From assembly GCA_020636195.1 (NCBI GenBank), contig JACJYH010000003.1:62001-126000 (forward strand): a stretch of 64,000 nucleotides of DNA, given 5' to 3'. Below the pieces are notes generated by a model. That model made no database searches, had not been told where the DNA came from, and worked only from the letters and a program-made list of their open reading frames with translations. Origin of the DNA: Lewinellaceae bacterium. GTDB lineage: Bacteria; Bacteroidota; Bacteroidia; Chitinophagales; Saprospiraceae. Made by a program: the position numbers and the translations under genes. Shown here piece after piece: positions 53,498 to 62,814 of this stretch. How positions within the stretch are numbered: position 1 is the stretch's first letter; each line of letters starts with the position of its first letter.

Positions 53498-54787
53498 ATG
53501 GAACAATACGCACGTTTACTTAATTATGCCATTCCCTTTTTTTTGGTATTGATTTTCATCGAATACTTTTTTAGTCGGGTGAAGCATCAAGAAGTCAATC
53601 GTCTATTTGACACTATCTCGAGCTTGAGCAGTGGATTAACCAATGTGATCAAGGATGTTTTGGGCCTGGTTATCGTGATTGTGAGCTATGAATGGTTTTA
53701 CAAACATCTGGCCATTGTGCATTTTCAATCCTCTGTTTTACTGTACATTATTGCATTCATTGGTATAGATTTTTCGGGATATTGGATACATAGGTGGAGC
53801 CATGAAATCAATATTTTTTGGAATAGACACATCATCCACCATAGCAGTGAAGAATACAATTTATCATGCGCACTTAGGCAGTCAGTATCAGAAATCTTTG
53901 CAATTTTCACTTTTACATTTATACCAATGGCAATCTTAGGCGTTCCACCAATGGTTGTTGCTATTGTTGCACCTATACAATTGTTTTCACAATTTTGGTA
54001 CCACACAAGACTTATTGGTAAAATGGGTTGGTTAGAATCCATTATTGTCACACCATCACATCACAGGGTACATCATGCCATTAATCCCGAATACATTGAT
54101 AAAAATTACAGCCAAATCTTTATTATTTGGGACAAAATTTTCGGAACTTTCAAGGAAGAGGAAAAAGAGATTCCACCCGTTTATGGAGTAACAAGAGCTG
54201 TAAAGACATGGAATCCATTGATCATCAATTACCAACATATTTGGCTTCTAATCAAGGATGCTTGGCGGACAGAATCATGGATCGATAAAATAAGGATCTG
54301 GTTTATGCATACTGGATGGAGACCAGCAGATGTTCAGAATAAATATCCGGTAGATTACACAAAAGATATCTATCATAGAACAAAATATGATGTCAGCGCT
54401 TCTAAAGCATTCAAATTATGGTCATCTGCACAACTCGTCATCACGCTTTTACTGATGATGTTTTTATTCAATCAAATTGCAATAATTCCAACAATAGGTG
54501 TTTTATCTTATGGATTGTTTTTATTTGTAAGCATATTTGCCTACACCAGTTTGATGGATGGACATTTGCAAGGTGTCATCGCGGAATGTCTAAAGTTCAT
54601 CATTGGTCTGATTTTATTTTATAGTAATGGTTCATCTTGGTTTGGAATAGAGCAAATATGGTCTTCTGGCAATGTCGTTTTTCTTGGCTATATTTTTGTA
54701 TCATTGCTACTTTCCTTATTTTTTTACTTCAATGACCGTCCTATTCCGCAAAAGAATAATGACTATGTTGGTTCCCAAATTGTATAA
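53498..54787 (+). CDS. sterol desaturase / fatty-acid hydroxylase family membrane protein
   Basis: The product has 429 residues. The N-terminal half is membrane-bound with the di-iron histidine clusters of the family: HRWSH, HIIHHSSE and SHHRVHHA. The middle has a loop of about 90 residues, and about four more hydrophobic segments follow in the last 100 residues. The order and the extra C-terminal helices resemble alkylglycerol monooxygenase (TMEM195-like). It probably hydroxylates or cleaves a lipid chain at the membrane. A PAP2 gene with its own box follows 181 bp later. Confidence 0.9.
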   Translation: MEQYARLLNYAIPFFLVLIFIEYFFSRVKHQEVNRLFDTISSLSSGLTNVIKDVLGLVIVIVSYEWFYKHLAIVHFQSSVLLYIIAFIGIDFSGYWIHRWSHEINIFWNRHIIHHSSEEYNLSCALRQSVSEIFAIFTFTFIPMAILGVPPMVVAIVAPIQLFSQFWYHTRLIGKMGWLESIIVTPSHHRVHHAINPEYIDKNYSQIFIIWDKIFGTFKEEEKEIPPVYGVTRAVKTWNPLIINYQHIWLLIKDAWRTESWIDKIRIWFMHTGWRPADVQNKYPVDYTKDIYHRTKYDVSASKAFKLWSSAQLVITLLLMMFLFNQIAIIPTIGVLSYGLFLFVSIFAYTSLMDGHLQGVIAECLKFIIGLILFYSNGSSWFGIEQIWSSGNVVFLGYIFVSLLLSLFFYFNDRPIPQKNNDYVGSQIV

Positions 54788-54927
54788 GTAAAAATGTGAT
54801 TTATTGATGAGAATTTCATTTGATTCCCTCAATTCAATCGATTCTGACGTATTTAATATCTTTTTTTCTTAGGATTTGCATAACATTGATGAGCGTTAAT
54901 ATTCAGATTTTATTGACAAATATTAGT

Positions 54928-54935
54928 TACTTTTG
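54928..54935 (+). promoter_or_regulatory. -7 box before the PAP2 gene
   Basis: TACTTTTG matches TAnnTTTG. An in-frame TTG at 54933 lies within it, so translation must begin later, at the ATG 54969. Confidence 0.6.
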
Positions 54936-54968
54936 CACCTCGGATTAAAGAAAGTGCGTACATCCAAA

Positions 54969-55877
54969 ATGAAGCCCGTTGTAAAACCTTTTATAGTAAG
55001 TTTAATAGATGTAGTTAACTTAGGATTTCTATGTGTTTTAATTGGTTTTCTAATAGTTACGTATACTGATAATCCATATTCAAATGTTTTAATGGCTTTA
55101 TATTTGGTCATTTTGTTGTCAATCTTTGGTATTGCAAAATATAGAAATCACCACCAAACTGTTAAATACAATCTATTTTACCTATTGTCTGCGGTCATAC
55201 TTTTCATAACGATGTATGAATCTATTTCCGGATTGCTTCCTATATTTGTTGGAAATCTTCGATTTGATGCAATGATTGACAATTTGGACAAGAGCGTATT
55301 TGGCATCTCTCCTACGGTATGGATGCAGCGCATTATTTTTCCAAGTTTAACAGAGGTTTTATACATTTTGTATTTTGTATATTTTTTTATGCCTGTTATA
55401 CTGGTAATATTGTTGTATAGAAATGGTGAATTTAAAGAATTGGAAATCTCACTTTTCACACTTTTTATAAACTATTACGGAGCATATATTTCTTACTTTT
55501 ATATCCCTGTGGAAGGTCCCAGATACTATTTAGCCCATGAGCATGTAGTGCCATTAGATGGTATTTTTCTATCAGAGCCATTGCGGGATTTTATCAATCT
55601 GTGTGAGCCAAGCACCTTGGATTGCTTTCCAAGTTTACATTCTTCGATATTAGTAGTAGTGACTGCTTTAGCCTATAAATTTTATCCAAGAATTTTTAAA
55701 ATCTATCTGGTTTTAAGCATTGTCATTATTTTTTCATTGGTGTATTTGAGATATCATTATTTATTGGACATCGTTTTTGGAGCCTTATGGGCAGGGATTT
55801 CTATATATCTGGCTCATAGGATTTTTAGCCTTTTTTCGAACAGATTTAATAGCCATTTTGTGGTTCCTACCTTATGA
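54969..55877 (+). CDS. PAP2 family phosphatase/transferase membrane protein
   Basis: From the ATG at 54969 the product has 302 residues. It contains about seven hydrophobic segments and the phosphatase motifs CFPSLHSSILV (PSxHS) and RYHYLLDIVFG (RxxHxxxD). This layout fits the inositolphosphorylceramide-synthase-like branch of PAP2, which moves or removes phosphate head groups from lipids. The stop codon overlaps the next start by 4 bp. It belongs to the three-gene group PAP2-CPBP-SDR. Confidence 0.88.
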   Translation: MKPVVKPFIVSLIDVVNLGFLCVLIGFLIVTYTDNPYSNVLMALYLVILLSIFGIAKYRNHHQTVKYNLFYLLSAVILFITMYESISGLLPIFVGNLRFDAMIDNLDKSVFGISPTVWMQRIIFPSLTEVLYILYFVYFFMPVILVILLYRNGEFKELEISLFTLFINYYGAYISYFYIPVEGPRYYLAHEHVVPLDGIFLSEPLRDFINLCEPSTLDCFPSLHSSILVVVTALAYKFYPRIFKIYLVLSIVIIFSLVYLRYHYLLDIVFGALWAGISIYLAHRIFSLFSNRFNSHFVVPTL

Positions 55878-56596
55878 AAAAAAGCGTAAGAGATATTTTA
55901 CAGTTTAAGTCTGAAGACATTCACTATTATATTGTGTTACTTTCAGCTCCTGTGCTGATTACACTCTATAGATATCTCAGTATGTCGGAGAACTATAGAA
56001 ACTATTTCCCTTCACTGAATGCGGATGCTGAAGGGATTGTAATCTCGTACAAACTTCAGTTTGTTGGGTTTTTTGTGTTGATGTTTATATTGCCATTATT
56101 GCATATAGCATTCTGGTGGAAGAAACCATTGGAGGCATTTGGTTTTGGCTTGGGAGATAAACGATATGGCTTTAGATTTCTACTACTTAGTTTTATATTT
56201 TTAGTGTTGCCATTTGCTATAGGTGGTTCATATGATCCTTCTGTGAATGCTGAGTATCCCATGGCAAAACCGATTCTAGATCACCACAATTTCATCGTAT
56301 TTTACCATCTATTTTATGTTGCTTTCTACTATATCGCTTGGGAATTTTATTTTAGAGGATATATCTTGTTTGGGTTAAAAGACCGATATGGTGCCATGGA
56401 AGCCATCCTTCTACAAACTATTTCTTCATGTCTCATACATATAGATAAACCATTTGCAGAGATATTACTTTCTATCCCTGTAGCTATATTTTTAGGATAT
56501 ATCGCACTGCGTACCAAATCATTTTGGTATGTTTTCTTGGTTCATGCTTCGCTTGGAGTCATCACAGATCTATTGATTATATATTACCAACAGTGA
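55874..56596 (+). CDS. CPBP-type intramembrane protease-like protein
   Basis: The product has 240 residues with about eight hydrophobic segments. The first CPBP motif reads WEFYFRG: it keeps E-x3-R but has W where the usual first Glu stands. The second site is CLIHIDKP, giving a His at the expected place. CPBP proteins are glutamate intramembrane peptidases related to Rce1; with one altered Glu this one may be less active or have another role. It overlaps PAP2 by 4 bp and the next gene by 1 bp (TGATG). Confidence 0.8.
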   Translation: MKKSVRDILQFKSEDIHYYIVLLSAPVLITLYRYLSMSENYRNYFPSLNADAEGIVISYKLQFVGFFVLMFILPLLHIAFWWKKPLEAFGFGLGDKRYGFRFLLLSFIFLVLPFAIGGSYDPSVNAEYPMAKPILDHHNFIVFYHLFYVAFYYIAWEFYFRGYILFGLKDRYGAMEAILLQTISSCLIHIDKPFAEILLSIPVAIFLGYIALRTKSFWYVFLVHASLGVITDLLIIYYQQ

Positions 56597-57600
56597 TGAA
56601 GGATCGAATAGTTTTGATCACCGGTGCCAATGGATTTATAGGTTCCCATCTCGTAGAAAGGTTTATTTCAGAAGGCTATAAAGTCAGAGGTTTGGTCAGA
56701 AAAAGTTCGGACTTGAGTTTTCTCCATGGTATGAAGCTCGAATTGGTCTATGGTGATGTGACAGATCCGAATTCACTGAAAGATGCTGTAAACGATGTTT
56801 CTGTGATCATACACAATGCTGGTTTTGCATCTGATTGGGGACCGTTGAGTCAATTTATGAAAATCAATTTTGAAGGAACAAAAAATTTGGCTAAAGCAGC
56901 GGAAACAGCCGGAGTACGGCGATTTGTATTATTGAGTTCAGTGGCCATACACGGTTTCGGATCAGTCGGACCAATGGATGAATCCTCGGAAATCAGAACC
57001 CAAGGATTTCATTATAGCATCTCAAAGTGGGAAGCAGAAAATTGGTTGATGAATTTTGGGAAAACATCAAAAATGGAAGTTACAGCCATCAGACCTGGCA
57101 ATGTCTTTGGCGCTCGAGACCATACTTTCATTGAAAATTATCTGGACGTCATCGTAAAAGGGCAAGGTGGTTATATTAATAGTGGAAAATCTAAAACATG
57201 TCCAACCTACGTGAAGAATCTCACTCAAGGTATTGCGCTTGCTGCATTTCATCCAAAAGCGCCAGGGGAAGCATTTATCATCACGGATGGGTTAGACATC
57301 ACTTGGCGTGAGTTCACCGATAAATTATCTGAGACTATGGGAATTAAAAAGCCTACGCTTTCGATGCCTTTTGGAATTGGGTATGCTGTGGCTGCCGGAA
57401 TGGAAGGTGTGTACAAATTATTCAATGCCAAAAAAGCACCACTTCTCACAAGATATAGAATTAGAAATGGAGGGCAGAACTATAATTTTTCAATTGAAAA
57501 AGCTAGAAAAGTATTGGGATATCAACCGGAAACGCATCTAGACACAGCTATCGCTGACACTGTCAGATGGTACCAATCAAAACATTTTTCGCAACAATAA
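56596..57600 (+). CDS. NAD(P)-dependent SDR, epimerase/3-beta-HSD-like
   Basis: The start at 56596 overlaps the CPBP stop by one base (TGATG) and gives 334 residues starting KDRIVLITGANGFIGSHL, the cofactor glycine motif. The catalytic pattern is visible in LLSSVAIHGFG (Ser) and FHYSISKWEAENWL (Tyr-x3-Lys). It resembles the extended SDRs that act on sterols or sugars. Its place after lipid-type membrane genes suggests a lipid or sterol-like substrate, which is inference. An earlier in-frame ATG at 56524 lies within the CPBP gene and is unlikely. Confidence 0.88.
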   Translation: MKDRIVLITGANGFIGSHLVERFISEGYKVRGLVRKSSDLSFLHGMKLELVYGDVTDPNSLKDAVNDVSVIIHNAGFASDWGPLSQFMKINFEGTKNLAKAAETAGVRRFVLLSSVAIHGFGSVGPMDESSEIRTQGFHYSISKWEAENWLMNFGKTSKMEVTAIRPGNVFGARDHTFIENYLDVIVKGQGGYINSGKSKTCPTYVKNLTQGIALAAFHPKAPGEAFIITDGLDITWREFTDKLSETMGIKKPTLSMPFGIGYAVAAGMEGVYKLFNAKKAPLLTRYRIRNGGQNYNFSIEKARKVLGYQPETHLDTAIADTVRWYQSKHFSQQ

Positions 57601-57654
57601 AAGCTCTGAATAGCATCAAGTTATCACATTAATGCGATTTACTAGATGAAAAAA

Positions 57655-59052
57655 TTATCTCCTAGTTGCTTTTTTTACAGGTTCGCGTTTTGTCTTAAAC
57701 ATTTCTGCGATTTCCTTTTCTGTTTTGAACCCAAGATCAAGGAAGGTGGAAGTTACAAATTTTTTGATGTCTTGATAATCCCTACCTCGTTTATCCGTGT
57801 AGATAGCAAGTAACTTGTTGATGTAATCAAGACTCAAGTGCTTGATATTTTGGTTAAATTTCTGATTATAGAAGGTATTGATATAGGAAACAAACACTTT
57901 ATTGATCTCAAAATACTCTTGATAACTTTCGGGATCAAGGTTGTCAAGGAAGCTCTCACAATAACCAAAAATGGCTTCTCTCAAGCATTCATTTTCTATA
58001 CTCAATCCTTTATGGTGATCGTAGTATGTCTTTACCGCCTTGATGGTATCTTCGTGAACATATCCTTTAGTGTGGATGATGTCCATCAATTTGTAATAAC
58101 CGGATACGCTGTCATTGATGTCTTTGGAGATCATTTGAGACATTCTCTTGTCCACTTCTGGAGTAATCTCTACATCTGCTTTGTACAGGTGCAATAGTTG
58201 CTTGAAGAAGTGGTCATTGAATTCAGGGTCTTTCTTTCTGAATGTATCAAAAATAGACTTGATATTTTCTTGTGTTTTCTTAGGAATATCATAAAACATA
58301 GCTGCAAGCATCATCACCTTTAAAAAATCCGGATCTGCTTGTAGTGTGGCATTGTTGATCAATTTTTCAATCGGAGGTATCAAACTGGAGTTGTCAAAAT
58401 TCTTATGGGATCGATACTCCAAAAAATTTACCAATGAATCCCCAAGTATTTTGAATTCACTCAAATTTGTTGGAAATTCTGCAGATAGATAGTTTTGTCT
58501 TTGGAATTGCTTTTTATAACTCTCATAAAGAGCTGCTCTGTGATGCAGTTCTCTATATTTATCTAATTTTTGGGCGTTCAAGAAAGTTTTGACCTTTTTA
58601 TTTGTCAATTGCTCCATCAAATTAGTCAACCAGATGTCACTACTTAACGCAAAACCTACTTGCACAGTCTGACCGATTCTCTGCTTGATCAAATCAAAAT
58701 TGGCAGATTCTCCGATGGTCAATAAAATATTTCTAAAATGGTCATGAGGCCTTTTGTACTTATAATTTTCATCAATCTCATTCCTCAAAACCGCATAACC
58801 TAATATCTTTGGTAAAAACAAGCCTTCAAAATCAGGGTCTAATAGTTTTTCTTCAAATGACTGTAATTGTAGGGGATGCATATTTGCCACAGCAATGTAC
58901 AAGTCCATGATATGCGGTTCAAAGCCATCTACCATCATTTTATATAAATCTTCGGTCTCACTTTCAAGATATTGTTGAAGGATTTCAGAGTCTAATAAAG
59001 CTGCTTTGATTTGCTCTAAATGTGAGGCGTACTGCGGCATGAGTGCTTCCAT
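57655..59052 (-). CDS. large all-helical cytoplasmic protein of unknown function
   Basis: The product has 465 residues without a signal peptide, transmembrane segment or known motif. It appears to be almost entirely alpha-helical (for example LLDSEILQQYLESETEDLYK, HHRAALYESYKKQFQRQNYL), and ends in a basic tail (TKREPVKKATRR). It lies downstream of rpsP beyond a strong terminator, convergent with the SDR gene. I have no family name for it. The length and the well-spaced helices suggest a repeat-type scaffold. Confidence 0.75.
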   Translation of the reverse strand: MEALMPQYASHLEQIKAALLDSEILQQYLESETEDLYKMMVDGFEPHIMDLYIAVANMHPLQLQSFEEKLLDPDFEGLFLPKILGYAVLRNEIDENYKYKRPHDHFRNILLTIGESANFDLIKQRIGQTVQVGFALSSDIWLTNLMEQLTNKKVKTFLNAQKLDKYRELHHRAALYESYKKQFQRQNYLSAEFPTNLSEFKILGDSLVNFLEYRSHKNFDNSSLIPPIEKLINNATLQADPDFLKVMMLAAMFYDIPKKTQENIKSIFDTFRKKDPEFNDHFFKQLLHLYKADVEITPEVDKRMSQMISKDINDSVSGYYKLMDIIHTKGYVHEDTIKAVKTYYDHHKGLSIENECLREAIFGYCESFLDNLDPESYQEYFEINKVFVSYINTFYNQKFNQNIKHLSLDYINKLLAIYTDKRGRDYQDIKKFVTSTFLDLGFKTEKEIAEMFKTKREPVKKATRR

Positions 59053-59115
59053 GATGCGATTGATTTAAATGATTTATATAAAATTTATTCTGTCAAAGGT
59101 TATTATTTTTAAAAG

Positions 59116-59149
59116 AAAACCTGATAAAACTTTCATTTTATCAGGTTTT
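59116..59149. terminator. bidirectional terminator downstream of rpsP
   Basis: Perfect 14-base stem AAAACCTGATAAAA / TTTTATCAGGTTTT with a six-base loop and T runs at the ends. Confidence 0.9.
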
Positions 59150-59228
59150 TTATACTGCTAAAATGAAGCAGTGCCATCTTATTTTTTCTTATATCAACTT
59201 ACCGATTACTCAGTAAGGAAGATACGAA

Positions 59229-59867
59229 TTACGCTTCTTCAGAAGCTTCGTCAGCGATTTCTTCAGCTGCACTTTCAGCGGCATCTGCCACTTCCTCTAC
59301 AGCATTTTCAACCGCAGCTTCTGTAGCTTCCGCAACTTCAGTCACTTCTTCCACAACGTTTTCTACCACTTCTGAAACGCTCTCTGAAGCCTCTTCATGT
59401 ACTTTAAATGCCTCAGCTGAAGCTACTGTTTCTTGATCCAATACCGGCTTCACTACTTTTGCTTCACCAGATACTTGCTTTCTGAACAAATCTATATCTG
59501 CTTTTGTTTGCGCACGTCTAGATTCTATCTTGTTTTCTTTATGATCGATCCATGCTGCCCATGCGCTATCTACTTGCTCCATAGTCAAAGCACCTTTCTT
59601 AAAGCCTCTCATCAAGTGCTTTCTGAAATAAACTCCTTTGAATCTTAGGATTGCCTTTACTGTATCTGTAGGCTGTGCTCCTTTCTCTAACCAATTGAAT
59701 GCTGCCATACGGTCAATTTCGATGGTTGCCGGCTTGGTCATTGGATTGTAGGTACCTATTTTTTCAATAAATTTACCATCTCTTGGTGCTCTTGCATCGG
59801 CTACAACGATATGATAAAATGGTGCTTTTTTACGTCCTTTTCTGGATAATCTGATTTTTACAGGCAT
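59229..59867 (-). CDS. rpsP: 30S ribosomal protein S16 with long acidic C-terminal extension
   Basis: The first 80 residues are S16 (VKIRLSRKGRKKAPFYHIVV, KIGTYNPMTKP, GAQPTDTVKAIL). After about residue 110 there is a helical extension rich in Ala and Glu with repeated SEVVENVVEEV and EAAVENAVEEVADA-type units, to 212 residues in total; the family norm is 80-100, and Bacteroidota forms are longer but usually less than this. The extension is probably surface-exposed on the ribosome; its role is unknown. A full promoter lies upstream. Confidence 0.96.
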   Translation of the reverse strand: MPVKIRLSRKGRKKAPFYHIVVADARAPRDGKFIEKIGTYNPMTKPATIEIDRMAAFNWLEKGAQPTDTVKAILRFKGVYFRKHLMRGFKKGALTMEQVDSAWAAWIDHKENKIESRRAQTKADIDLFRKQVSGEAKVVKPVLDQETVASAEAFKVHEEASESVSEVVENVVEEVTEVAEATEAAVENAVEEVADAAESAAEEIADEASEEA

Positions 59868-59942
59868 GGTTAAAATTTTTTAATTATTTGATAATCAAAC
59901 CAAAATCCACTGATAAAACAGTCTCTTGGTTTTTAACGGGCG

Positions 59943-59973
59943 CAAAGGTAATTATAAAATACGAATAACCAAA
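59943..59973 (-). promoter_or_regulatory. promoter of rpsP
   Basis: Minus-strand TTTG (59973-59970), 19 bp, TACCTTTG (59950-59943), an ideal match. The leader to the ATG is about 70 nt. Confidence 0.8.
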
Positions 59974-59979
59974 GATTTA

Positions 59980-62265
59980 TTAAAAATATAATTTAACGCT
60001 TAATGTTGGTAATACAGGCAATTGATTCACTCTTTCATAATTTACTCGATCGAAGTAAAAGATGTTCGGACGATTGTAAGCATTTGTCACACTCAAGTTT
60101 GCCTCCAAGCCTGTATATTTTGTAAACTTAAATTTCTTAGACAATGAAACATCCAGTCTGTGATAGTCCGGAAGCCTACCTCCATTTCTTGTATCAGAAT
60201 AGATGATGCCAACATCGTTAGGATTATTGGTTGTAAAAGGTGTATCTAAACCGCCTAAGAAATCTTGGTAATTGTAGAAGCCCTTAGTTTTTGTAAATGG
60301 AAATCCTGTTCCAAAATTCCATCTTACACTTAGCTGCAAGCTACCTGATTTGTCTAAGTCTCGTGTCGCTAAGAAGTTGATATTGTGTCTTCTATCGTAC
60401 AAGGTTGGATATATCTGAGTGCCGTCATTGCGGTCTGTGAACCCTAACGAATAGGTGGTCCAAATGTACCACTTTGGCACTTCATATTTCAATGTCATGT
60501 CCACACCGTAACCATTTCCGGTCTCAACAGTGTAGTCCGACTGACCCACTTCGGTTTTATTTCTATTGACAACGATCAACTGTTGGAATCTCTTAAAATA
60601 TCCTTCGATATTGTAGGTGAGACCTTTGTAAAGATCAATTTCAAATCCGGCTACTGCATGGTTGGCAATTTGAAGTTTATTGGCCAATACATTGCCATCT
60701 ATCCCTAAGACTCGACCCTCAGGGCCTGAAAGGAAGCCATTGAATAAGTTGACAACGTCTCTTTCATTGTTGGTAGAAAGGATGTTTTGTGTGTATCTAC
60801 CTGCGGCACCTTTGAATCTTAATTTATCTGTAATATTGTATTTCAAACCAAATCGAGGTTCAAATGTGATATTGCCCAACGAAGAATAATATTGCACTCT
60901 GACTGAAGGCTCTATGATGAGACTGCCAATAATCTGCCGATATTTCCCAAAAAATCCAAGCTCTGTGGTATTTTGCTCCTGTGCCAATCTCAGTCCTAAT
61001 CCATTGACAAATTCAAAATCAGTACGGATAGACTTCACTTCCAAACCATATTTTACTTCGCTTTTATTTCCAAAAAATGTAAAATCTAGGGCAGCTGTGA
61101 GTTCATCAATATCCGAAACTCTTGGTTCCACATTCTTTTCCAAAAGACTCACATTGTATTTAGAAAATCCCACGAGAGCATTAACCAAAATATTAGAACC
61201 GGAAGGAATCAAAGTAAAGTTTCCACCTCCACCTGTATTTTTCCACTCAATGGCCGAAAGCAACGGATTGTTGTAACCATCTTTAAAATTAAACCCAAAG
61301 AGATTGAATTTACTACCGTTTGGTGTATTGACGCTTACCTTTCCATAAAAATCGGTGAATGAAAATGGCAATCCAATGCTGTCAATGGGTGCAGCATAGC
61401 TATAGAGATTTTTTGTGGTGTATTCAAGTAAGGATTTTTTGGCAGATAATGCGTACGATACTGATGTACTACCTTCTTTAAACTTGACTATTGGTCCTTC
61501 CAACAACGCTCTACCCATAAATGGCCCGCCGCTGACGAATCCGGAAGTCCTGCTCTTATTACCATCCCTAGTTTTTATATCCACTATTGCAGAAATCCTT
61601 CCGCCGTATTCTGCACCAAATCCACCTGTCAAGACATCCACATTTTTGACCAAATCTGTTTCAAAAACTGAATAAAAACCTATGGAATGAAATGGATTGA
61701 ATATATTTAAACCATCTAATAAAATTTTATTTTGAACGGGTGCGCCTCCGCGAATGTAAATCTGTCCACCTTGGTCGCCTGTAGATATGACACCAGGAAT
61801 CACCTGAAGATACTGCACGATATCTGCTTCACCACCTACTGATGGTAAGGCTTTAATTTGGCGTTGAGACACTTGAAGTTGTGATATATTGACGGTAGTA
61901 CGTGCTTGCTGTGAAGCGGCTGTGATCTGCACTTCATCTAGTTTCACCCCGCTTGCATCCAAATAGACAGCTTGATACGTTACACCGCCATTATTTATTT
62001 TCACCTTCATAGAAGACGTTTCATAACCGATGTAGGTTGTCAATAAATTGTATTCACCTGCAGGCACCTTGGTGATCACAAAAAATCCATCTAAGTCTGT
62101 AGTAGCACCCAATGTAGTCCCGTCGAGCTGGACATTGCAATAGATTATGGCTTCACCAGTGTTCTTGTCGTACACATTGCCCCTGATTGTACCCGTTTGT
62201 GCCGAGACGCTCATAAAACTCAATACCAAAGCCAATAATCCAAAGAAACGATCGTATCTCATCAT
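59980..62265 (-). CDS. TonB-dependent receptor with carboxypeptidase-regulatory domain
   Basis: From the ATG at 62265 the product has 761 residues: signal peptide (FFGLLALVLSFMSVSAQ), carboxypeptidase-regulatory domain (TIRGNVYDKNTGEAIIYCNV), plug domain (YLQVIPGVISTGDQGGQIYI, then GGFGAEYGGRISAIVDI) and a barrel to the C-terminus (LPVLPTLSVKLYF). A longer frame starts 13 codons earlier, but those codons overlap the promoter boxes at 62313-62284, so 62265 (or the adjacent ATG 62262) is the start. It resembles the smaller receptors for metals or vitamins, but no substrate can be read. Its regulatory domain is close to that of the other receptor in the window in form but not in detail. Confidence 0.93.
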   Translation of the reverse strand: MMRYDRFFGLLALVLSFMSVSAQTGTIRGNVYDKNTGEAIIYCNVQLDGTTLGATTDLDGFFVITKVPAGEYNLLTTYIGYETSSMKVKINNGGVTYQAVYLDASGVKLDEVQITAASQQARTTVNISQLQVSQRQIKALPSVGGEADIVQYLQVIPGVISTGDQGGQIYIRGGAPVQNKILLDGLNIFNPFHSIGFYSVFETDLVKNVDVLTGGFGAEYGGRISAIVDIKTRDGNKSRTSGFVSGGPFMGRALLEGPIVKFKEGSTSVSYALSAKKSLLEYTTKNLYSYAAPIDSIGLPFSFTDFYGKVSVNTPNGSKFNLFGFNFKDGYNNPLLSAIEWKNTGGGGNFTLIPSGSNILVNALVGFSKYNVSLLEKNVEPRVSDIDELTAALDFTFFGNKSEVKYGLEVKSIRTDFEFVNGLGLRLAQEQNTTELGFFGKYRQIIGSLIIEPSVRVQYYSSLGNITFEPRFGLKYNITDKLRFKGAAGRYTQNILSTNNERDVVNLFNGFLSGPEGRVLGIDGNVLANKLQIANHAVAGFEIDLYKGLTYNIEGYFKRFQQLIVVNRNKTEVGQSDYTVETGNGYGVDMTLKYEVPKWYIWTTYSLGFTDRNDGTQIYPTLYDRRHNINFLATRDLDKSGSLQLSVRWNFGTGFPFTKTKGFYNYQDFLGGLDTPFTTNNPNDVGIIYSDTRNGGRLPDYHRLDVSLSKKFKFTKYTGLEANLSVTNAYNRPNIFYFDRVNYERVNQLPVLPTLSVKLYF

Positions 62266-62283
62266 ATTATTAAAATAAAGGTG

Positions 62284-62313
62284 CAAAGGTACAAAAAATA
62301 CCATAGTCTCAAA
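62284..62313 (-). promoter_or_regulatory. promoter of the second TonB receptor gene
   Basis: Minus-strand TTTG (62313-62310), 18 bp, TACCTTTG (62291-62284), followed by the ATG about 19 bp later. Confidence 0.8.
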
Positions 62314-62814
62314 CTGAGAAATAACATTGTGTCAAAAGTGTATTCTCTGCGACAGTTTCCAAGCAAGGATAGCCACAAAATAGGTGGTTTCTGCAATGGT
62401 AAAATTTACGAATTATTATTTCATATTATGAATTTTTATAATATAATTTAAAGCATCTATCAGACATCTATCATTCTGTAGAAAATGTCAAAAGTCTGTT
62501 CTAATGTCAAGAAACAACTTTGTTTGGCACTGCCCAAATAAAATGGTCATTTTTTTTCAAATAAAAAGGTTTAATAAGGGTAATAATGTTGTATATTTGC
62601 AAAAGCATCAAATGCTGTTATTGCATTATGATAATTTAAAAATAGAAGAAGCTGCTAAAATAAATTTGACTTTTGATGATAAATAACTATCATGATATTT
62701 CCATTATAATTTAAACCTTATGTCGTCAATATCTGCTAAATATTACACTATTTTCAACAATGCAAATCATGTGATGACATGATAATATATATAATTCAAA
62801 AACAATAATTAACA
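62314..62814. other. intergenic region with a small ORF
   Basis: About 500 bp. The only signal is a consensus -7 box TATATTTG at 62592-62599 on the plus strand, which precedes a short ORF (next entry). No RNA gene or repeat was recognised. Confidence 0.5.
62612..62686 (+). CDS. possible 24-residue peptide after a -7 box
   Basis: The ATG at 62612 lies 13 bp after TATATTTG (62592-62599) and opens a frame of 24 codons (MLLLHYDNLKIEEAAKINLT then FDDK). It could be a real small protein, a leader, or chance; the promoter could instead make an untranslated RNA that runs into the next gene. Confidence 0.25.
   Translation: MLLLHYDNLKIEEAAKINLTFDDK

Noticed and set aside
54933..54968. Upstream TTG start for the PAP2 protein
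   Set aside because: It lies within the -7 promoter box, so it would not be in the mRNA.
60914..61276. 120-codon open frame on the plus strand
   Set aside because: Antisense to the barrel part of the TonB receptor; Ser/Pro-rich shadow of the real frame.
62266..62304. Longer N-terminus of the TonB receptor
   Set aside because: The extra 13 codons overlap the -7 box of a perfect promoter and would precede the signal peptide.
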